From Thalassobaculum litoreum DSM 18839 (GTDB taxonomy: Bacteria; Pseudomonadota; Alphaproteobacteria; Thalassobaculales; Thalassobaculaceae): DNA of 64,000 bases. The translations under genes and the position numbers were made by a program. Shown piece after piece: positions 49,756 through 59,030 of this stretch (position 1 is its first letter; each line of letters opens with the position of its first letter). Location of the stretch: NCBI RefSeq assembly GCF_900102465.1, contig NZ_FNBW01000007.1:186001-250000 (forward strand), in the 5' to 3' direction. The notes beneath the pieces are model-generated. The model was given only the letters and a program-made list of their open reading frames with translations, was not told the origin of the DNA and ran no database searches.

Positions 49756-49937
49756 CGCCTCAACCCTCCCGCACTCGTTCCTCGATATCGGTATCGGGGC
49801 AACGCGGCAGGGCGGTGGCCGGTTCTGGATGAAATGCGGCAGGCTGCGGTCTGCGGCATCCTTGGGCTGGCCCCGGTGCCGCGGATCTGTAAGGTGAGCC
49901 GCATGACAGACACAGCGATTTCCCTCCGACCGACCCC

Positions 49938-50672
49938 ATGAAACGGCGCCTCGATCAGCTTCTCGTCGACCGCGGCCTGGTGGAGTCCCGCACCCGGGCC
50001 CAGGCGCTGGTCATGGCCGGCAAGGTGTTCTCCGGCGAGCGCAAGTTGGAGAAGGCCGGCCAGCAGGTGGCCGAGGACATCGCCCTGGAGGTGCGGGGAC
50101 AGGACCACCCCTGGGTCTCGCGCGGCGGCCTGAAGCTCGCCCATGCGCTGGAACATTTCGCCATCGACCCGACGGGCGCGGTGGCGATCGATGTGGGCGC
50201 GTCGACCGGCGGCTTCACCGACGTGCTGATCCAGGGCGGGGCGGCAAAGGTCTATGCCGTCGATGTCGGCCACGGCCAGCTGGCCTGGAAGCTGCGCAAC
50301 GACGACCGGGTGATCGTGCTGGAGAAGACCAACGCCCGGCACCTGACCGCCGAGCATGTGCCCGACCCGGTGGACATGGTGGTCTGCGACGCCAGCTTCA
50401 TCTCGCTGAAGACGGTGCTACCGGCGGCGATCGCCATGGTCAAGCCGGGCGGCCGGATGGTGGCGCTGATCAAGCCGCAGTTCGAGGCCGGGCGCGCCCA
50501 GGTCGGCAAGGGCGGCGTGGTCCGCGATCCCGACGTGCACGCGGCAGTCTGCGACGACATCCGGGCCTGGCTCGACGGCATCGGCGGCTGGGCCATCGAC
50601 GGAATCGTGCCGTCGCCGATCACCGGGCCCGAGGGCAATATCGAGTTCCTGATTTCGGCCCGCCGTCTGTGA
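49938..50672 (+). CDS. tlyA: TlyA-family 16S/23S rRNA methyltransferase
   Basis: 244 residues. N-terminal S4 domain 'RLDQLLVDRGLVESRTRAQALVMAGKVF', then an RrmJ-like domain with 'AIDVGASTGGFTDVLIQGGAAKVYAVDVGHGQL'; 'IKPQFEAGRAQVGKGGVV' carries the conserved Lys of the catalytic tetrad. Adds 2'-O-methyl groups to rRNA cytidines in known homologues. ATG directly downstream of a region divergent with the extensin-like genes. Confidence 0.93.
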   Translation: MKRRLDQLLVDRGLVESRTRAQALVMAGKVFSGERKLEKAGQQVAEDIALEVRGQDHPWVSRGGLKLAHALEHFAIDPTGAVAIDVGASTGGFTDVLIQGGAAKVYAVDVGHGQLAWKLRNDDRVIVLEKTNARHLTAEHVPDPVDMVVCDASFISLKTVLPAAIAMVKPGGRMVALIKPQFEAGRAQVGKGGVVRDPDVHAAVCDDIRAWLDGIGGWAIDGIVPSPITGPEGNIEFLISARRL

Positions 50673-50723
50673 TAGCCTGTCCGGGATCGGGGGATCGACA
50701 GCCTACTGGTGGGAGAGGTGACG

Positions 50724-51725
50724 ATGAGCACACTCGACGGGAATCAACCCCCTGCCGGCCCCCATCTGGGCACCCAGGCGGGCCCCAGCGCCCCTGATCC
50801 CGACGGCTCCGAGCGGGCGGCACCGCCGCTCGGTCTGCCGAAGCCGGCCGGGCCGACCACGGCGGCCGCACTCGCCCGATTGAACGAGATGGTGGTCGCC
50901 GCCCTGGGAGCCGCTCAGCGCGACTGGGTGCGCGGCCTGCAGATGCACCGCGGCGAGGCGGCCGGCGACGGCAGTCTCGCCAGCCGGGTGTCCGAGCGGC
51001 TGGACCACGTGGAGAGCCGGCGTCAGCGCAATATCGAGGCGATCCTACAGCGCGCCCTGCGCCTGCTGCCCGAGGAGGTGGTCGACGGCGCGCCGGACCA
51101 GGACTGGGCGGCCGCGTTCTTCACCCACGCCGCCGACACCGCCGATCCGGAATTCGCCCGGCTGTGGGCCCGGCTGCTGGTGCAGGAGGTGCGCCGGCCG
51201 GGGGCCGTGCCCTGCGGCGTGCTGGTCCGCCTGCCGAGCCTGTCCAAGACCGTGCTCGCGGTGTTCCGCCGGCTGTCTGCCTTCGCGGTGAACAATTTCA
51301 TCGTGCGCCTGGAGCCGTCCTTCTTCGAGGGCAAGGACCTGACCTCCGACGACATGCTGATCCTGGAGGAATACGGGCTGATCCGCACCAACCGGGACCT
51401 CAACCGGGTGTTCCAGAGCCAGCGCGAGGACCGGTTCTCGACCAACCTGCTCTATGCCGACAAGGCGCTGCGCATCACCCACGACCACCCGGACAAGCAG
51501 CTCGTGCTGTCCTGCATCCGCCTGACAGAGTTCGGCACCACCTTGTGCCGGGCGCTGCTGGAGGAGGGGGAGCTGCGCTCCGACACCGACTACATCGTCG
51601 AGGTGGTCCGCCTCCTGCAGCGCCAGGGCTTCCACACCGCCCAGGCGGATATCCTGGAGCGGGCCGACGAACAGGTCGTCTCGCGCCACTCCCCGTTCTG
51701 CGACATCGTCGCGCTCGGGCGGTAG
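50724..51725 (+). CDS. DUF2806-family protein
   Basis: 333 residues from ATG 50724 (GGGAGAGG upstream). 'RRQRNIEAILQRALRLLPEEV', 'DPEFARLWARLLVQEVRRPGAVP' and 'RRLSAFAVNNFI' match the DUF2806 pattern. Helical cytosolic protein; the first 45 residues are Pro/Gly-rich and disordered. No catalytic residues known. Stop codon lies in the first unit of a tandem-repeat array. Confidence 0.8.
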   Translation: MSTLDGNQPPAGPHLGTQAGPSAPDPDGSERAAPPLGLPKPAGPTTAAALARLNEMVVAALGAAQRDWVRGLQMHRGEAAGDGSLASRVSERLDHVESRRQRNIEAILQRALRLLPEEVVDGAPDQDWAAAFFTHAADTADPEFARLWARLLVQEVRRPGAVPCGVLVRLPSLSKTVLAVFRRLSAFAVNNFIVRLEPSFFEGKDLTSDDMLILEEYGLIRTNRDLNRVFQSQREDRFSTNLLYADKALRITHDHPDKQLVLSCIRLTEFGTTLCRALLEEGELRSDTDYIVEVVRLLQRQGFHTAQADILERADEQVVSRHSPFCDIVALGR

Positions 51726-51850
51726 ACCGCCCGACAGACCGGACAGGGCGGTAGGCCGCCCGGCAGTCCCGACGGGGGCAGACCCGACAAGGCGGTAGAC
51801 CGCCCGGCAGACCCGACAGGGCGGAAGACTCTGCCGACCCGGACCGGGCC
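51717..51850. repeat. 29-bp tandem repeats starting at the DUF2806 stop codon
   Basis: Four or so units of GGGCGGTAGACCGCCC followed by a GGCAGACCCGACA spacer, at 51717, 51746, 51790 and 51819, the last decayed. Each unit is a hairpin (GGGCGGT/ACCGCCC), and the gene's TAG stop is in the loop of the first. Some inter-unit sequence (51775-51789) is a partial unit. Confidence 0.75.
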
Positions 51851-51978
51851 GCAGGCTCGGATTCTGCCCGGTCGGCGGAACCCCGCCGACGCAGTATACC
51901 CGTACTTTCCTGAGTGGCATGGCCCTTGCCTCCTTTCCGACCAGCACCGATCACCGGAGTCCGGAAAGGGAGGCCAAC

Positions 51979-52938
51979 ATGACCATTTCATCCGTCTATG
52001 GCGGAAGTTCCACTTACGCCAGCTTGGCGCGGCTGATGCGCGACGCGGATGCGACGACCCAGGGGGCGGCCCAGGGAACGGCCCAGGGCATGAACCAGGC
52101 CGGACGCACGGCGGGACAGGCCGGCGACCCGGTCCTGGTGAAGCTCTCGCCCCAGGCCCAGGCGCTGGCCCTGCGCGACAGCGATCCGGCCGCGTACTAT
52201 TCCCGCTTCTTCCCGACCCGCGACGGCGAACCGGCGTCCGCGCTTGCGGCGGCCGTCGCCGACCCGGGTCAGGCGGGGAGCTCGTCCGGGCTGTCCCGCG
52301 CCGAGGTCGCCGCCGATGCCCGCACCCGGATGGATGCCCGATACGAGCAGATGGCGGCCGAGGGTCAGCCGTTCGACGCCGGGAGCTTCGAGGGCCGCGA
52401 CCAGTACACCTTGATGGTCGATCTCGACCGCCGCTCGCTCAATGCCGTCGCCACCAATGCCGAAGGCCTGTTCAGCGAGGAGGAACAGGACATCGCCCGC
52501 AACATCATGCTCCAGCAGCAGGGCTTGGCGATGGGGCTCTATTCCGGGCCGACCAGCCAGAAGAGTGCCTTCGTCGATCCAAATCCCGACGACACGCCGG
52601 CGCGGATGGAGGCCGCCATGTCCTTCCTGGATCAGGTGAGCGACGAGGAGAAGAGCAGTGTCGCCTGGGCGTCGGCCCGCGCCTCGGCCCAGATTGCCTA
52701 CGAATGGAGTACGCCGCGCGGCAACGGGCTCGCCGAGCAGCTGGACAGCGACGTCCCCCTGGCCCAGCTGATCAAATCGGCCATGGGGACGATGCAGGGC
52801 GATGTCTCGCGGGGATGGACCCTGGGCTCGATCCGCGATGCCGGGGACCTGCAGCGGCAACCCTGGTTCCAGGGCTTCGAGGACAGGCTGCCCACCGCGA
52901 TCCGGGCGACCGAGGATTTGCTCGGCACCCAAGGCTGA
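51979..52938 (+). CDS. unrecognised Gln/Ala-rich protein
   Basis: 319 residues from ATG 51979, with GGGAGG upstream. No family recognised. Starts 'MTISSVYGGSSTYASLARLMRD', with no signal peptide. Low-complexity Gln/Gly/Ala N-terminal part, then a helical part with 'NIMLQQQGLAMGLYSGPTSQKSAFVDPNPDD' and ending in 'GFEDRLPTAIRATEDLL'. The N-terminal phrase resembles flagellar-type secretion leaders of alphaproteobacteria, but nothing else supports that. The convergent gene 53107 follows after palindromic repeats. Confidence 0.65.
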   Translation: MTISSVYGGSSTYASLARLMRDADATTQGAAQGTAQGMNQAGRTAGQAGDPVLVKLSPQAQALALRDSDPAAYYSRFFPTRDGEPASALAAAVADPGQAGSSSGLSRAEVAADARTRMDARYEQMAAEGQPFDAGSFEGRDQYTLMVDLDRRSLNAVATNAEGLFSEEEQDIARNIMLQQQGLAMGLYSGPTSQKSAFVDPNPDDTPARMEAAMSFLDQVSDEEKSSVAWASARASAQIAYEWSTPRGNGLAEQLDSDVPLAQLIKSAMGTMQGDVSRGWTLGSIRDAGDLQRQPWFQGFEDRLPTAIRATEDLLGTQG

Positions 52939-52996
52939 CAACGTCCGCCTGAGACCCGGGCGCGTCCTTCGATCGTGCTCCAACGAACTGGCGCTT

Positions 52997-53043
52997 GGGC
53001 AAATTCACACGAGCGGACCGTTCGGTCCGCTCGTGGGTCGCCC
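52997..53043. repeat. palindromic repeat of a second family, copy 1
   Basis: Contains GCAAATTCACACGAGC (52999-53014) and a perfect hairpin ACGAGCGGACCG / CGGTCCGCTCGT. Ends GGGC/GCCC pair with each other. Lies between two convergent genes. Confidence 0.7.
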
Positions 53044-53058
53044 CTAACCCATTAAAGA

Positions 53059-53109
53059 TAGAGCAAATTCACACGAGCAGATGTCTCCATCTGATCGGAT
53101 CTGGCTCTA
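53059..53109. repeat. palindromic repeat of a second family, copy 2
   Basis: Shares the 16-bp GCAAATTCACACGAGC (53063-53078) with copy 1 but has a different hairpin (CAGATG-TCTC-CATCTG) and TAGAGC/GCTCTA ends. Its right end supplies the stop codon of the minus-strand gene 53107-53577. Confidence 0.7.
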
Positions 53110-53577
53110 GATCAGCGACTCGATATAGACCGCCTCGACCATGTCCGGATAGCGCTCGGAGAGCTGGGTCTGGGCTTCCATCTTGAACAGTTCGATCTGA
53201 TCGCGGTTCGGCCGGCCCTGTTCGTAGAGCTTGACCGCCAGCGGGTAGACGATGCCGTTCACCGCCCATTTCTGGGCGTCCAGGGCGGTCTTGGCCTGCA
53301 CGTCCTTGGCCTCGATGGCCACCCTGAGACGGGCCTCCAGCGGCTGGCCCTTGACGAAGACCGAGATCGAGAACGGGCCGATCGGCAGCACGTTCGGCCC
53401 GACGACCCGGCGGTACTGGATCTCGCGGTTGAACTGCTTGTGTTCCTTGTCGCGCTGCTTCTGTTCCTCCTTGCGCTCCTTGGTGGAGCTGGTCTCCGCC
53501 AGGACCGGCGCCGACAGGATCGGCGCGCCCGCGACCAGAAGCGCAAGCACGGCGGCAGCCAAGGATATCCGGATCAT
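53107..53577 (-). CDS. small exported protein, possibly FliL-like in the C-terminal part
   Basis: 156 residues. Signal peptide ends near 'SAPVLAETS'. A lysine/glutamate-rich coil ('KERKEEQKQRDKEHKQFNRE') follows, then 'VLPIGPFSISVFVKGQPLEARLRVAIEAKD', whose strand pattern is reminiscent of FliL periplasmic domains. The similarity is weak. Stop codon supplied by the neighbouring repeat. Confidence 0.6.
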   Translation of the reverse strand: MIRISLAAAVLALLVAGAPILSAPVLAETSSTKERKEEQKQRDKEHKQFNREIQYRRVVGPNVLPIGPFSISVFVKGQPLEARLRVAIEAKDVQAKTALDAQKWAVNGIVYPLAVKLYEQGRPNRDQIELFKMEAQTQLSERYPDMVEAVYIESLI

Positions 53578-53652
53578 GTCAGCCTCTCTCCATGGACCTC
53601 GCCGGCGCCTGCCGGTCGGTCCCCTTCGTCCCCTGAGGGATGTCCCCGAGGC

Positions 53653-55410
53653 TTATTGTACCACGAGCGCGGGCGCCCGGGTCTTGATTCGCGCGCCGCT
53701 GCCGTTCAGGTCCACGCCGCTCGCCTCCAGCCTCTCTCCCAGGATATGCGCATGGCGGGCCAGTCCGGCAAGGACCCGCAGGGAGGCGGTGAAGTCGCGG
53801 TCGCGCACCAGCTCGATCAGCCGCTCCCAGGGCTCCTCCTCCTGCGGGAAGCGCATCCGTTCCACCGGCGCGTCCGGGCCGATGCCGGCGGCGTTGCGGG
53901 CGAGCTGCATGGCCTCGGCATAGCCGCCCACCGCGTCGACCAGGCCGACCCGCCGGGCGTCCTCGCCGGTCCAGACCCGGCCGCGGGCGAGCGCGTCGAT
54001 CTCGTCGGCGGAGAGCCGGCGGGCGGCGGCGACCCGGGCGGTGAAATCGGCATAAACCGCATCCAGCAGCCGGCGCAGCCGGTCGCGCTGGCTGTCGGTG
54101 AACGGTTCGGTCGGCGAGAACATGCCGGCATTCGCGCCAATGCTGATCCGGCCGATATTGACGTCCCAGTCGCGCAGCAGCTGTTCGGCGCTGACCTTGC
54201 CGCCCAGCGTGCCGATGGAGCCGGTCAGGGTGCCCGGATGGGCGATGATGTGATCGGCGCCCAGGGCGGCGAAATACCCGCCCGAGGCGGCGACGTCGGC
54301 GAAGCTGACGATCACCGGCCGGCCGCTCTCGCGCACCCGCTCCACCGCGTGGCGGATGGTGTCCGAGGCGACGTAGCTGCCGCCCGGCGAGGAGACCCGC
54401 AGGATCAGCGCCTTGACGTCCGGGTCGGTGCGCACGTCGTCCAGGGCGGCGACGATCGGACCGGAGGCGGCGTTGTCCCGGTCCAGCAGGCCCTGGCTGT
54501 CGCCGCGCACGATGGCGCCGTCCAGATGCACCAGGGCGATCCGGGTGCCGGCGTCATACGGCCCTCCGGCGCCGTCGAGATAGCGGCCGACGCCGACGCT
54601 CTCGCCCTCCAGCATGGCCCGGGCCTGCTCGCGATAGCCCAGGCTGTCGATCAGGCCGTTGGAGACCGATTCAGTGGCCAGCAGCGGGCCGCGGTCGATC
54701 ACCGCCTGCACTGAGCCGCCGCCCAGCCGCCGGGCCGTGGCGATGCCGCTGATCACCTGGCCGAACAGGGATTCCGCGACCCGGGTCATGTTCTCGCGCA
54801 CCGGGCGGGGCATATGGTCCTCGGTGACCGCGCCGGCGGCGCCCTTGTACTCGTAGCGCTGCTCGAACTCGGCGCGCAGGCCGAGCTTGTCCAGCAGCCC
54901 GGCGGCATAGGGAAATTCGAGCTGCAGGCCGGTCAGGCCCAGCAGGCCCGAGGGCTGCAGCCAGATCCGGTCGAACGCGCTGGCCAGGTAGTAGGGACCG
55001 TTTTCGCCGCTCTCGAAGCTGTCGGCGAAGGCGATGGCGGTCTTGCCGGCGCTGCGGAAGCGGAACACGGCGGCCCGCAGCTCCTGCGCCTGGGCGAGGC
55101 CGAGGGCGAGGGTGGATAGATCGGCGAACAGGCCGGTCACCCGGTCGTCGGCCGCCGCCCGGTCGAGCGCGTCGACATAGTCGATCATCGACAGCGGCGC
55201 GTCCTCGTCCAGCAGACCGGCCAGTTCCGGCAGCAGCGGAGACTCGTCGATCGGCCCGTTGAAATCGAGCTGCAGGATGATCCGCTTGGGCAGCGGCTCG
55301 TCGGTCTGGAAACTGTCGGCCAACCAGATCCCGGCGGCGAGCGTGCCGACCAGCAGGACAAGGCAGAGGACGCCGATGGTGGCGAAAAATCCGACGAAGA
55401 AACGACGCAT
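53653..55410 (-). CDS. sppA: signal peptide peptidase SppA, long form
   Basis: 585 residues. N-terminal membrane helix (about 5-30). Two S49 halves: the first holds the general-base Lys in 'QRYEYKGAAGAVTEDHM', the second the nucleophile Ser in 'ADVAASGGYFAALGADHIIAHPGTLTGSIG'. Length and Lys-in-first-half/Ser-in-second-half arrangement match the E. coli 67-kDa type. It degrades cleaved signal peptides in the periplasm side of the inner membrane. 148 bp separate it from aroC on the same strand. Confidence 0.94.
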   Translation of the reverse strand: MRRFFVGFFATIGVLCLVLLVGTLAAGIWLADSFQTDEPLPKRIILQLDFNGPIDESPLLPELAGLLDEDAPLSMIDYVDALDRAAADDRVTGLFADLSTLALGLAQAQELRAAVFRFRSAGKTAIAFADSFESGENGPYYLASAFDRIWLQPSGLLGLTGLQLEFPYAAGLLDKLGLRAEFEQRYEYKGAAGAVTEDHMPRPVRENMTRVAESLFGQVISGIATARRLGGGSVQAVIDRGPLLATESVSNGLIDSLGYREQARAMLEGESVGVGRYLDGAGGPYDAGTRIALVHLDGAIVRGDSQGLLDRDNAASGPIVAALDDVRTDPDVKALILRVSSPGGSYVASDTIRHAVERVRESGRPVIVSFADVAASGGYFAALGADHIIAHPGTLTGSIGTLGGKVSAEQLLRDWDVNIGRISIGANAGMFSPTEPFTDSQRDRLRRLLDAVYADFTARVAAARRLSADEIDALARGRVWTGEDARRVGLVDAVGGYAEAMQLARNAAGIGPDAPVERMRFPQEEEPWERLIELVRDRDFTASLRVLAGLARHAHILGERLEASGVDLNGSGARIKTRAPALVVQ

Positions 55411-55558
55411 GGGGTCTCGACCGGTGACGGAAGCAAGGGCGGAAGTCTAGAGCAGATCGTGCGGTGACGGGATCACTTCGTGACCGCGTCAGTGTGCGCG
55501 ACTCTACTCTCGGTCTGCGGGTCGGGCCTGTCGAATGCGGCGCGCGGCGGCGTCCGGC

Positions 55559-56650
55559 TCACCCGATCGGCCCGACCTGGGCTTCGTGGCGCATCAGGTG
55601 GTCGAGCAGGACGCAGGCCATCATCGCCTCGCCCACCGGGACCGCGCGGATGCCGACGCAGGGGTCGTGGCGGCCCTTGGTCACCACCTCCACCTCCTGG
55701 CCGAAGCGGTCGATCGAGGCGCGCGGGGTGAGGATGGAGGAGGTCGGCTTCACCACGAAACGCACCACCACGTCCTGGCCGCTGGAGATGCCGCCCAGGA
55801 TCCCGCCGGCATGGTTGGAGGTGAAGACCGGCTTGCCGTCCTGCATCCGCATCTCGTCGGAGGCCTCGTGGCCGGGGATCGACGCGGCGGCGAAGCCGTC
55901 GCCGATCTCCACGCCCTTGACCGCGTTGATGCTCATCATCGCCGCCGCCAGCTCGGTGTCGAGCTTGCCGTAGACCGGCTCGCCCAGGCCCGCCGGAATG
56001 CCGGTGGCCACGGTCTCGATCACGGCACCGGCGGAGGACCCGGCCTTGCGCACGCCGTCGAGGAAGGTCTCCCACTCGGCGGCCGCCACCGGGTCGGGGC
56101 AGAACAGCGGGTTGTTCTGCACCTCGGCCCAGTCCCAGCGCGCCCGGTCGATGCCGTGCGGGCCGATCTGCACCAGCGCACCGCGCACGGAGAAGGCGTT
56201 GCCCAGGCGCCGGGCCAGGATCTTCTTGGCGACGGCACCGGCGGCGACCCGCATCGCGGTCTCGCGCGCCGAGGAGCGCCCGCCGCCGCGATAGTCGCGG
56301 ATGCCGTACTTGGCGTCGTAGGTGTAGTCGGCGTGGCCGGGCCGGTAGCGGTCCTTGATCTCGCCGTAATCCTTGGAGCGCTGGTCCTGGTTGTGGATCA
56401 CCAGCGACAGCGGGGTGCCGGTGGTCTGGCCCTCGAACACGCCGGACAGGATCTGCACCTCGTCCGGCTCGCGGCGCTGGGTGGTGTGGCGCGACTGGCC
56501 CGGCTTGCGGCGGTCCAGGTCGTGCTGGATGTCGGCTTCGCTCAACGGGATGCGCGGCGGCACCCCGTCGATCACGCAGCCGATCGCGGGCCCGTGGCTC
56601 TCACCCCAGGTGGTGACCCGGAAGATCTGGCCGAAACCGTTGCTGGCCAT
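55559..56650 (-). CDS. aroC: chorismate synthase
   Basis: 363 residues. '[23 protein letters not shown]' (chorismate synthase signature 1), '[52 protein letters not shown]' (signature 2 region with FMN and substrate residues) and '[13 protein letters not shown]' (signature 3 region). It converts EPSP to chorismate using reduced FMN. Follows fabI after 21 bp on the same strand, a conserved order in related bacteria. Confidence 0.96.
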   Translation of the reverse strand: MASNGFGQIFRVTTWGESHGPAIGCVIDGVPPRIPLSEADIQHDLDRRKPGQSRHTTQRREPDEVQILSGVFEGQTTGTPLSLVIHNQDQRSKDYGEIKDRYRPGHADYTYDAKYGIRDYRGGGRSSARETAMRVAAGAVAKKILARRLGNAFSVRGALVQIGPHGIDRARWDWAEVQNNPLFCPDPVAAAEWETFLDGVRKAGSSAGAVIETVATGIPAGLGEPVYGKLDTELAAAMMSINAVKGVEIGDGFAAASIPGHEASDEMRMQDGKPVFTSNHAGGILGGISSGQDVVVRFVVKPTSSILTPRASIDRFGQEVEVVTKGRHDPCVGIRAVPVGEAMMACVLLDHLMRHEAQVGPIG

Positions 56651-56671
56651 GGCGTATGCTCCCGATCCCGG

Positions 56672-57484
56672 TCAGACGACGGAGATGTCGGGCGCGTCCA
56701 CCGCCTTCATACCGACGATGTTGTAGCCGCAATCGACGTGATGCACTTCGCCGGTCACGCCGGTCGACAGGTCCGACAGCAGGTAGACGCCGGCGCCGCC
56801 GACATCCTCCAGCGTCACGTTGCGGCGCAGCGGCGAGTTGAACTGGTTCCACTTCAGGATATAGCGGAAATCGCCGATGCCCGAGGCGGCCAGGGTCTTC
56901 ATCGGCCCGGCCGACAGCCCGTTCACCCGCACGCCCTGGTCGCCCATGTCGACGGCGAGGTAGCGGATGCTGGCCTCCAGCGCCGCCTTGGCCACGCCCA
57001 TGACGTTGTAGTGCGGCATCACCCGCTCGGCCCCGTAATAGGTCAGGGTCAGCAGGCTGCCGCCGTCCTTCATCAACGGGGCGGCGCGCTTGGCGACGGA
57101 GGTGAAGGAGTAGCAGGAGATGTCCATCGTGCGCCGGAAGTTGTCGCGCGAGGTGTCCAGGTACTTGCCCTTCAGCTCGTCCTTGTCGGAATAGGCGATG
57201 GCGTGCACCAGGAAATCCAGGCTGCCCCAGGTCTCGGCGATGCGGCTGAACACCCGGTCGACGCTGGAATCGTCGTTCACGTCGCAGGGCTCGACCATGC
57301 TGCTCCCCAGCTGATCGGCCAGCGGTCGCACCCGCTTCTCCAGGGCCTCGCCCATATAGGTGAAGGCAAGCTCGGCGCCTTGATCGGCGGCCGCCTTTGC
57401 AATGCCCCAGGCGATGGAACGGTCGTTTGCCACGCCCATGATCAGGCCGCGTTTGCCCGCCATGATGCGGGGATCTTTCGTCAT
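56672..57484 (-). CDS. fabI: enoyl-[acyl-carrier-protein] reductase FabI
   Basis: 270 residues from ATG 57484 (GAGG upstream). 'MGVANDRSIAWGIAKAAADQGAELAFTY' is the FabI nucleotide-binding start; Tyr149, Tyr159 and Lys166 ('TLTYYGAERVMPHYNVMGVAKAAL') give the Y-x6-Y-x6-K active site. Last reductive step of the fatty-acid elongation cycle, NADH-dependent. Upstream in-frame codons to 57598 overlap the divergent yihY start and are not coding. Confidence 0.95.
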   Translation of the reverse strand: MTKDPRIMAGKRGLIMGVANDRSIAWGIAKAAADQGAELAFTYMGEALEKRVRPLADQLGSSMVEPCDVNDDSSVDRVFSRIAETWGSLDFLVHAIAYSDKDELKGKYLDTSRDNFRRTMDISCYSFTSVAKRAAPLMKDGGSLLTLTYYGAERVMPHYNVMGVAKAALEASIRYLAVDMGDQGVRVNGLSAGPMKTLAASGIGDFRYILKWNQFNSPLRRNVTLEDVGGAGVYLLSDLSTGVTGEVHHVDCGYNIVGMKAVDAPDISVV

Positions 57485-57588
57485 TAAATCCTCGATATCG
57501 CCAATCAGCATGCAGTGACGCATCCTACACCATCGATCCACACCCGCAAGCAAGCGCGCCGATGGCTTTGACGTGTTAGGATCGCCGC

Positions 57589-58995
57589 ATGGAATCACCG
57601 GATAAGAAGAAGTCTTCCAGCCGGTTGGACCGCTGGAAGGCCCATCGCGCCACGCGAATCGCGGTCGATGTCGGCAACTACGCCTTCTACGCGGTGCGCC
57701 GGTTCTATGCCGATCAGGGGGCCCAGGCAGCGGGTGCGCTGACCTATACGTCGCTGCTTGCGCTGGTGCCCCTGCTGGCCATCGCGTTCGCCATCTTTTC
57801 CGCCTTCCCGGTTTTCGAGGCGATCCAGGACCGGTTCGAGGCGATGCTGTTCGAGAATCTGGTGCCGGAGGTCGGCCTGGAGGTGCGCAGCTACATCGCC
57901 GACTTCACCCAGAACACCACCAACCTGACCGCGGTCGGCGTGGTGGCCCTGGGCGTGTCCGCGGTCCTGCTGCTGGCGACCATCGAGGCGACCTTCAACC
58001 GGATCTGGCGGGTACAGCGCAGCCGGCCGCTCGTCTCCCGGCTGCTGATCTTCTGGACCATGCTGACCCTGGGCCCGTTGCTCCTGGCCGTCAGCTTCAC
58101 GCTGACCACGGACATATTCGTCGCGATCCAGCGCCTGGCCTGGGAAGGGGCCGGGGTGATGCCGATCGACCTGACCGGCAAGCTCGGCTTCTTCAATCGG
58201 CTGTTCGCCGCGCTGATCCAGACCGGCGCCTTCACCGTGATGTTCATGCTGGTGCCGGCGCGCCAGGTCCGGCTGCGCGACGCGCTGATCGGCGGGGCGG
58301 TCAGCGGGATTGCCCTGGAGCTGCTGAAGTGGGGCTTCCGCTGGTATCTCTCCTCGTTTCCGACCTATCAGACGATCTACGGCGCGGTGGCGGTGGTGCC
58401 GATCTTCCTGATCTGGCTGTACATGGCCTGGACGATCGTGCTGTTCGGCGCGGTCTTCGCGGCCTCGTTTCCTGAATGGTGGCGCTCGCGGGTGCCGGGC
58501 GTGACGGCCGCCCTGTCGCCGGCCCTGCGGCTGGAGGCGGCGGTCGCACTGCTGGCGGTGATCTCGGCCAAGGCGCGGACCGGCGGGGCGGTCGACGCGG
58601 AATCCCTGGCCGACGCCCTGCCGCTGGACGCCCGGGATTCGGTGATAGAGGACCTGCGGGTGACCGGCTATGTCGCCGCCACCGACGAGGACAATTACAG
58701 CCTGACCCGCGATCTGCGCCACGCCACGGTGGCCGAACTGGCCCGCGACCTCGGCGTGACCCTCGGTCTGATGCGCAAGCTGGAAGTGAACAAGATGATG
58801 ACCCGGGTGCTGGACGGCCGGCTGGGGCCGGTGCCGTCCCTGCTGCGCGAGCTGGCCGATGCCGAGGACCGGCTGCTCGGGGTGTCGCTGGCCGACGTGA
58901 TCGACCAGTCGATCCGCGACCGCGCGTCGGAATGGGAGGCCAAGGGCGTGATCACCATGCTGCCGCGGACCGACGGAAGCGCGCCGGCGGAGTAG
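57589..58995 (+). CDS. YihY/BrkB-family inner membrane protein
   Basis: 468 residues. Six hydrophobic segments; 'FYADQGAQAAGALTYTSLLALVPLLAIAFAIFSAFP' and 'TYQTIYGAVAVVPIFLIWLYMAWTIVLFGAVFAA' are the YihY/virulence factor BrkB pattern. The C-terminal 140 residues look like a winged helix ('SLTRDLRHATVAELARDLGVTLGLMRKLEV'), common in long members. TAGGAT at 57577-57582 is seven bases before the ATG, so the mRNA may be leaderless. Function unknown. Confidence 0.9.
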   Translation: MESPDKKKSSSRLDRWKAHRATRIAVDVGNYAFYAVRRFYADQGAQAAGALTYTSLLALVPLLAIAFAIFSAFPVFEAIQDRFEAMLFENLVPEVGLEVRSYIADFTQNTTNLTAVGVVALGVSAVLLLATIEATFNRIWRVQRSRPLVSRLLIFWTMLTLGPLLLAVSFTLTTDIFVAIQRLAWEGAGVMPIDLTGKLGFFNRLFAALIQTGAFTVMFMLVPARQVRLRDALIGGAVSGIALELLKWGFRWYLSSFPTYQTIYGAVAVVPIFLIWLYMAWTIVLFGAVFAASFPEWWRSRVPGVTAALSPALRLEAAVALLAVISAKARTGGAVDAESLADALPLDARDSVIEDLRVTGYVAATDEDNYSLTRDLRHATVAELARDLGVTLGLMRKLEVNKMMTRVLDGRLGPVPSLLRELADAEDRLLGVSLADVIDQSIRDRASEWEAKGVITMLPRTDGSAPAE

Positions 58996-59030
58996 CCGGT
59001 CGCCTCAGCCCGGGACTCTAACCCGGCAGT

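Noticed and set aside
51717-51850. CRISPR array
   Set aside because: Units are contiguous and decay quickly, without unique spacers of constant length, and there are no cas genes.
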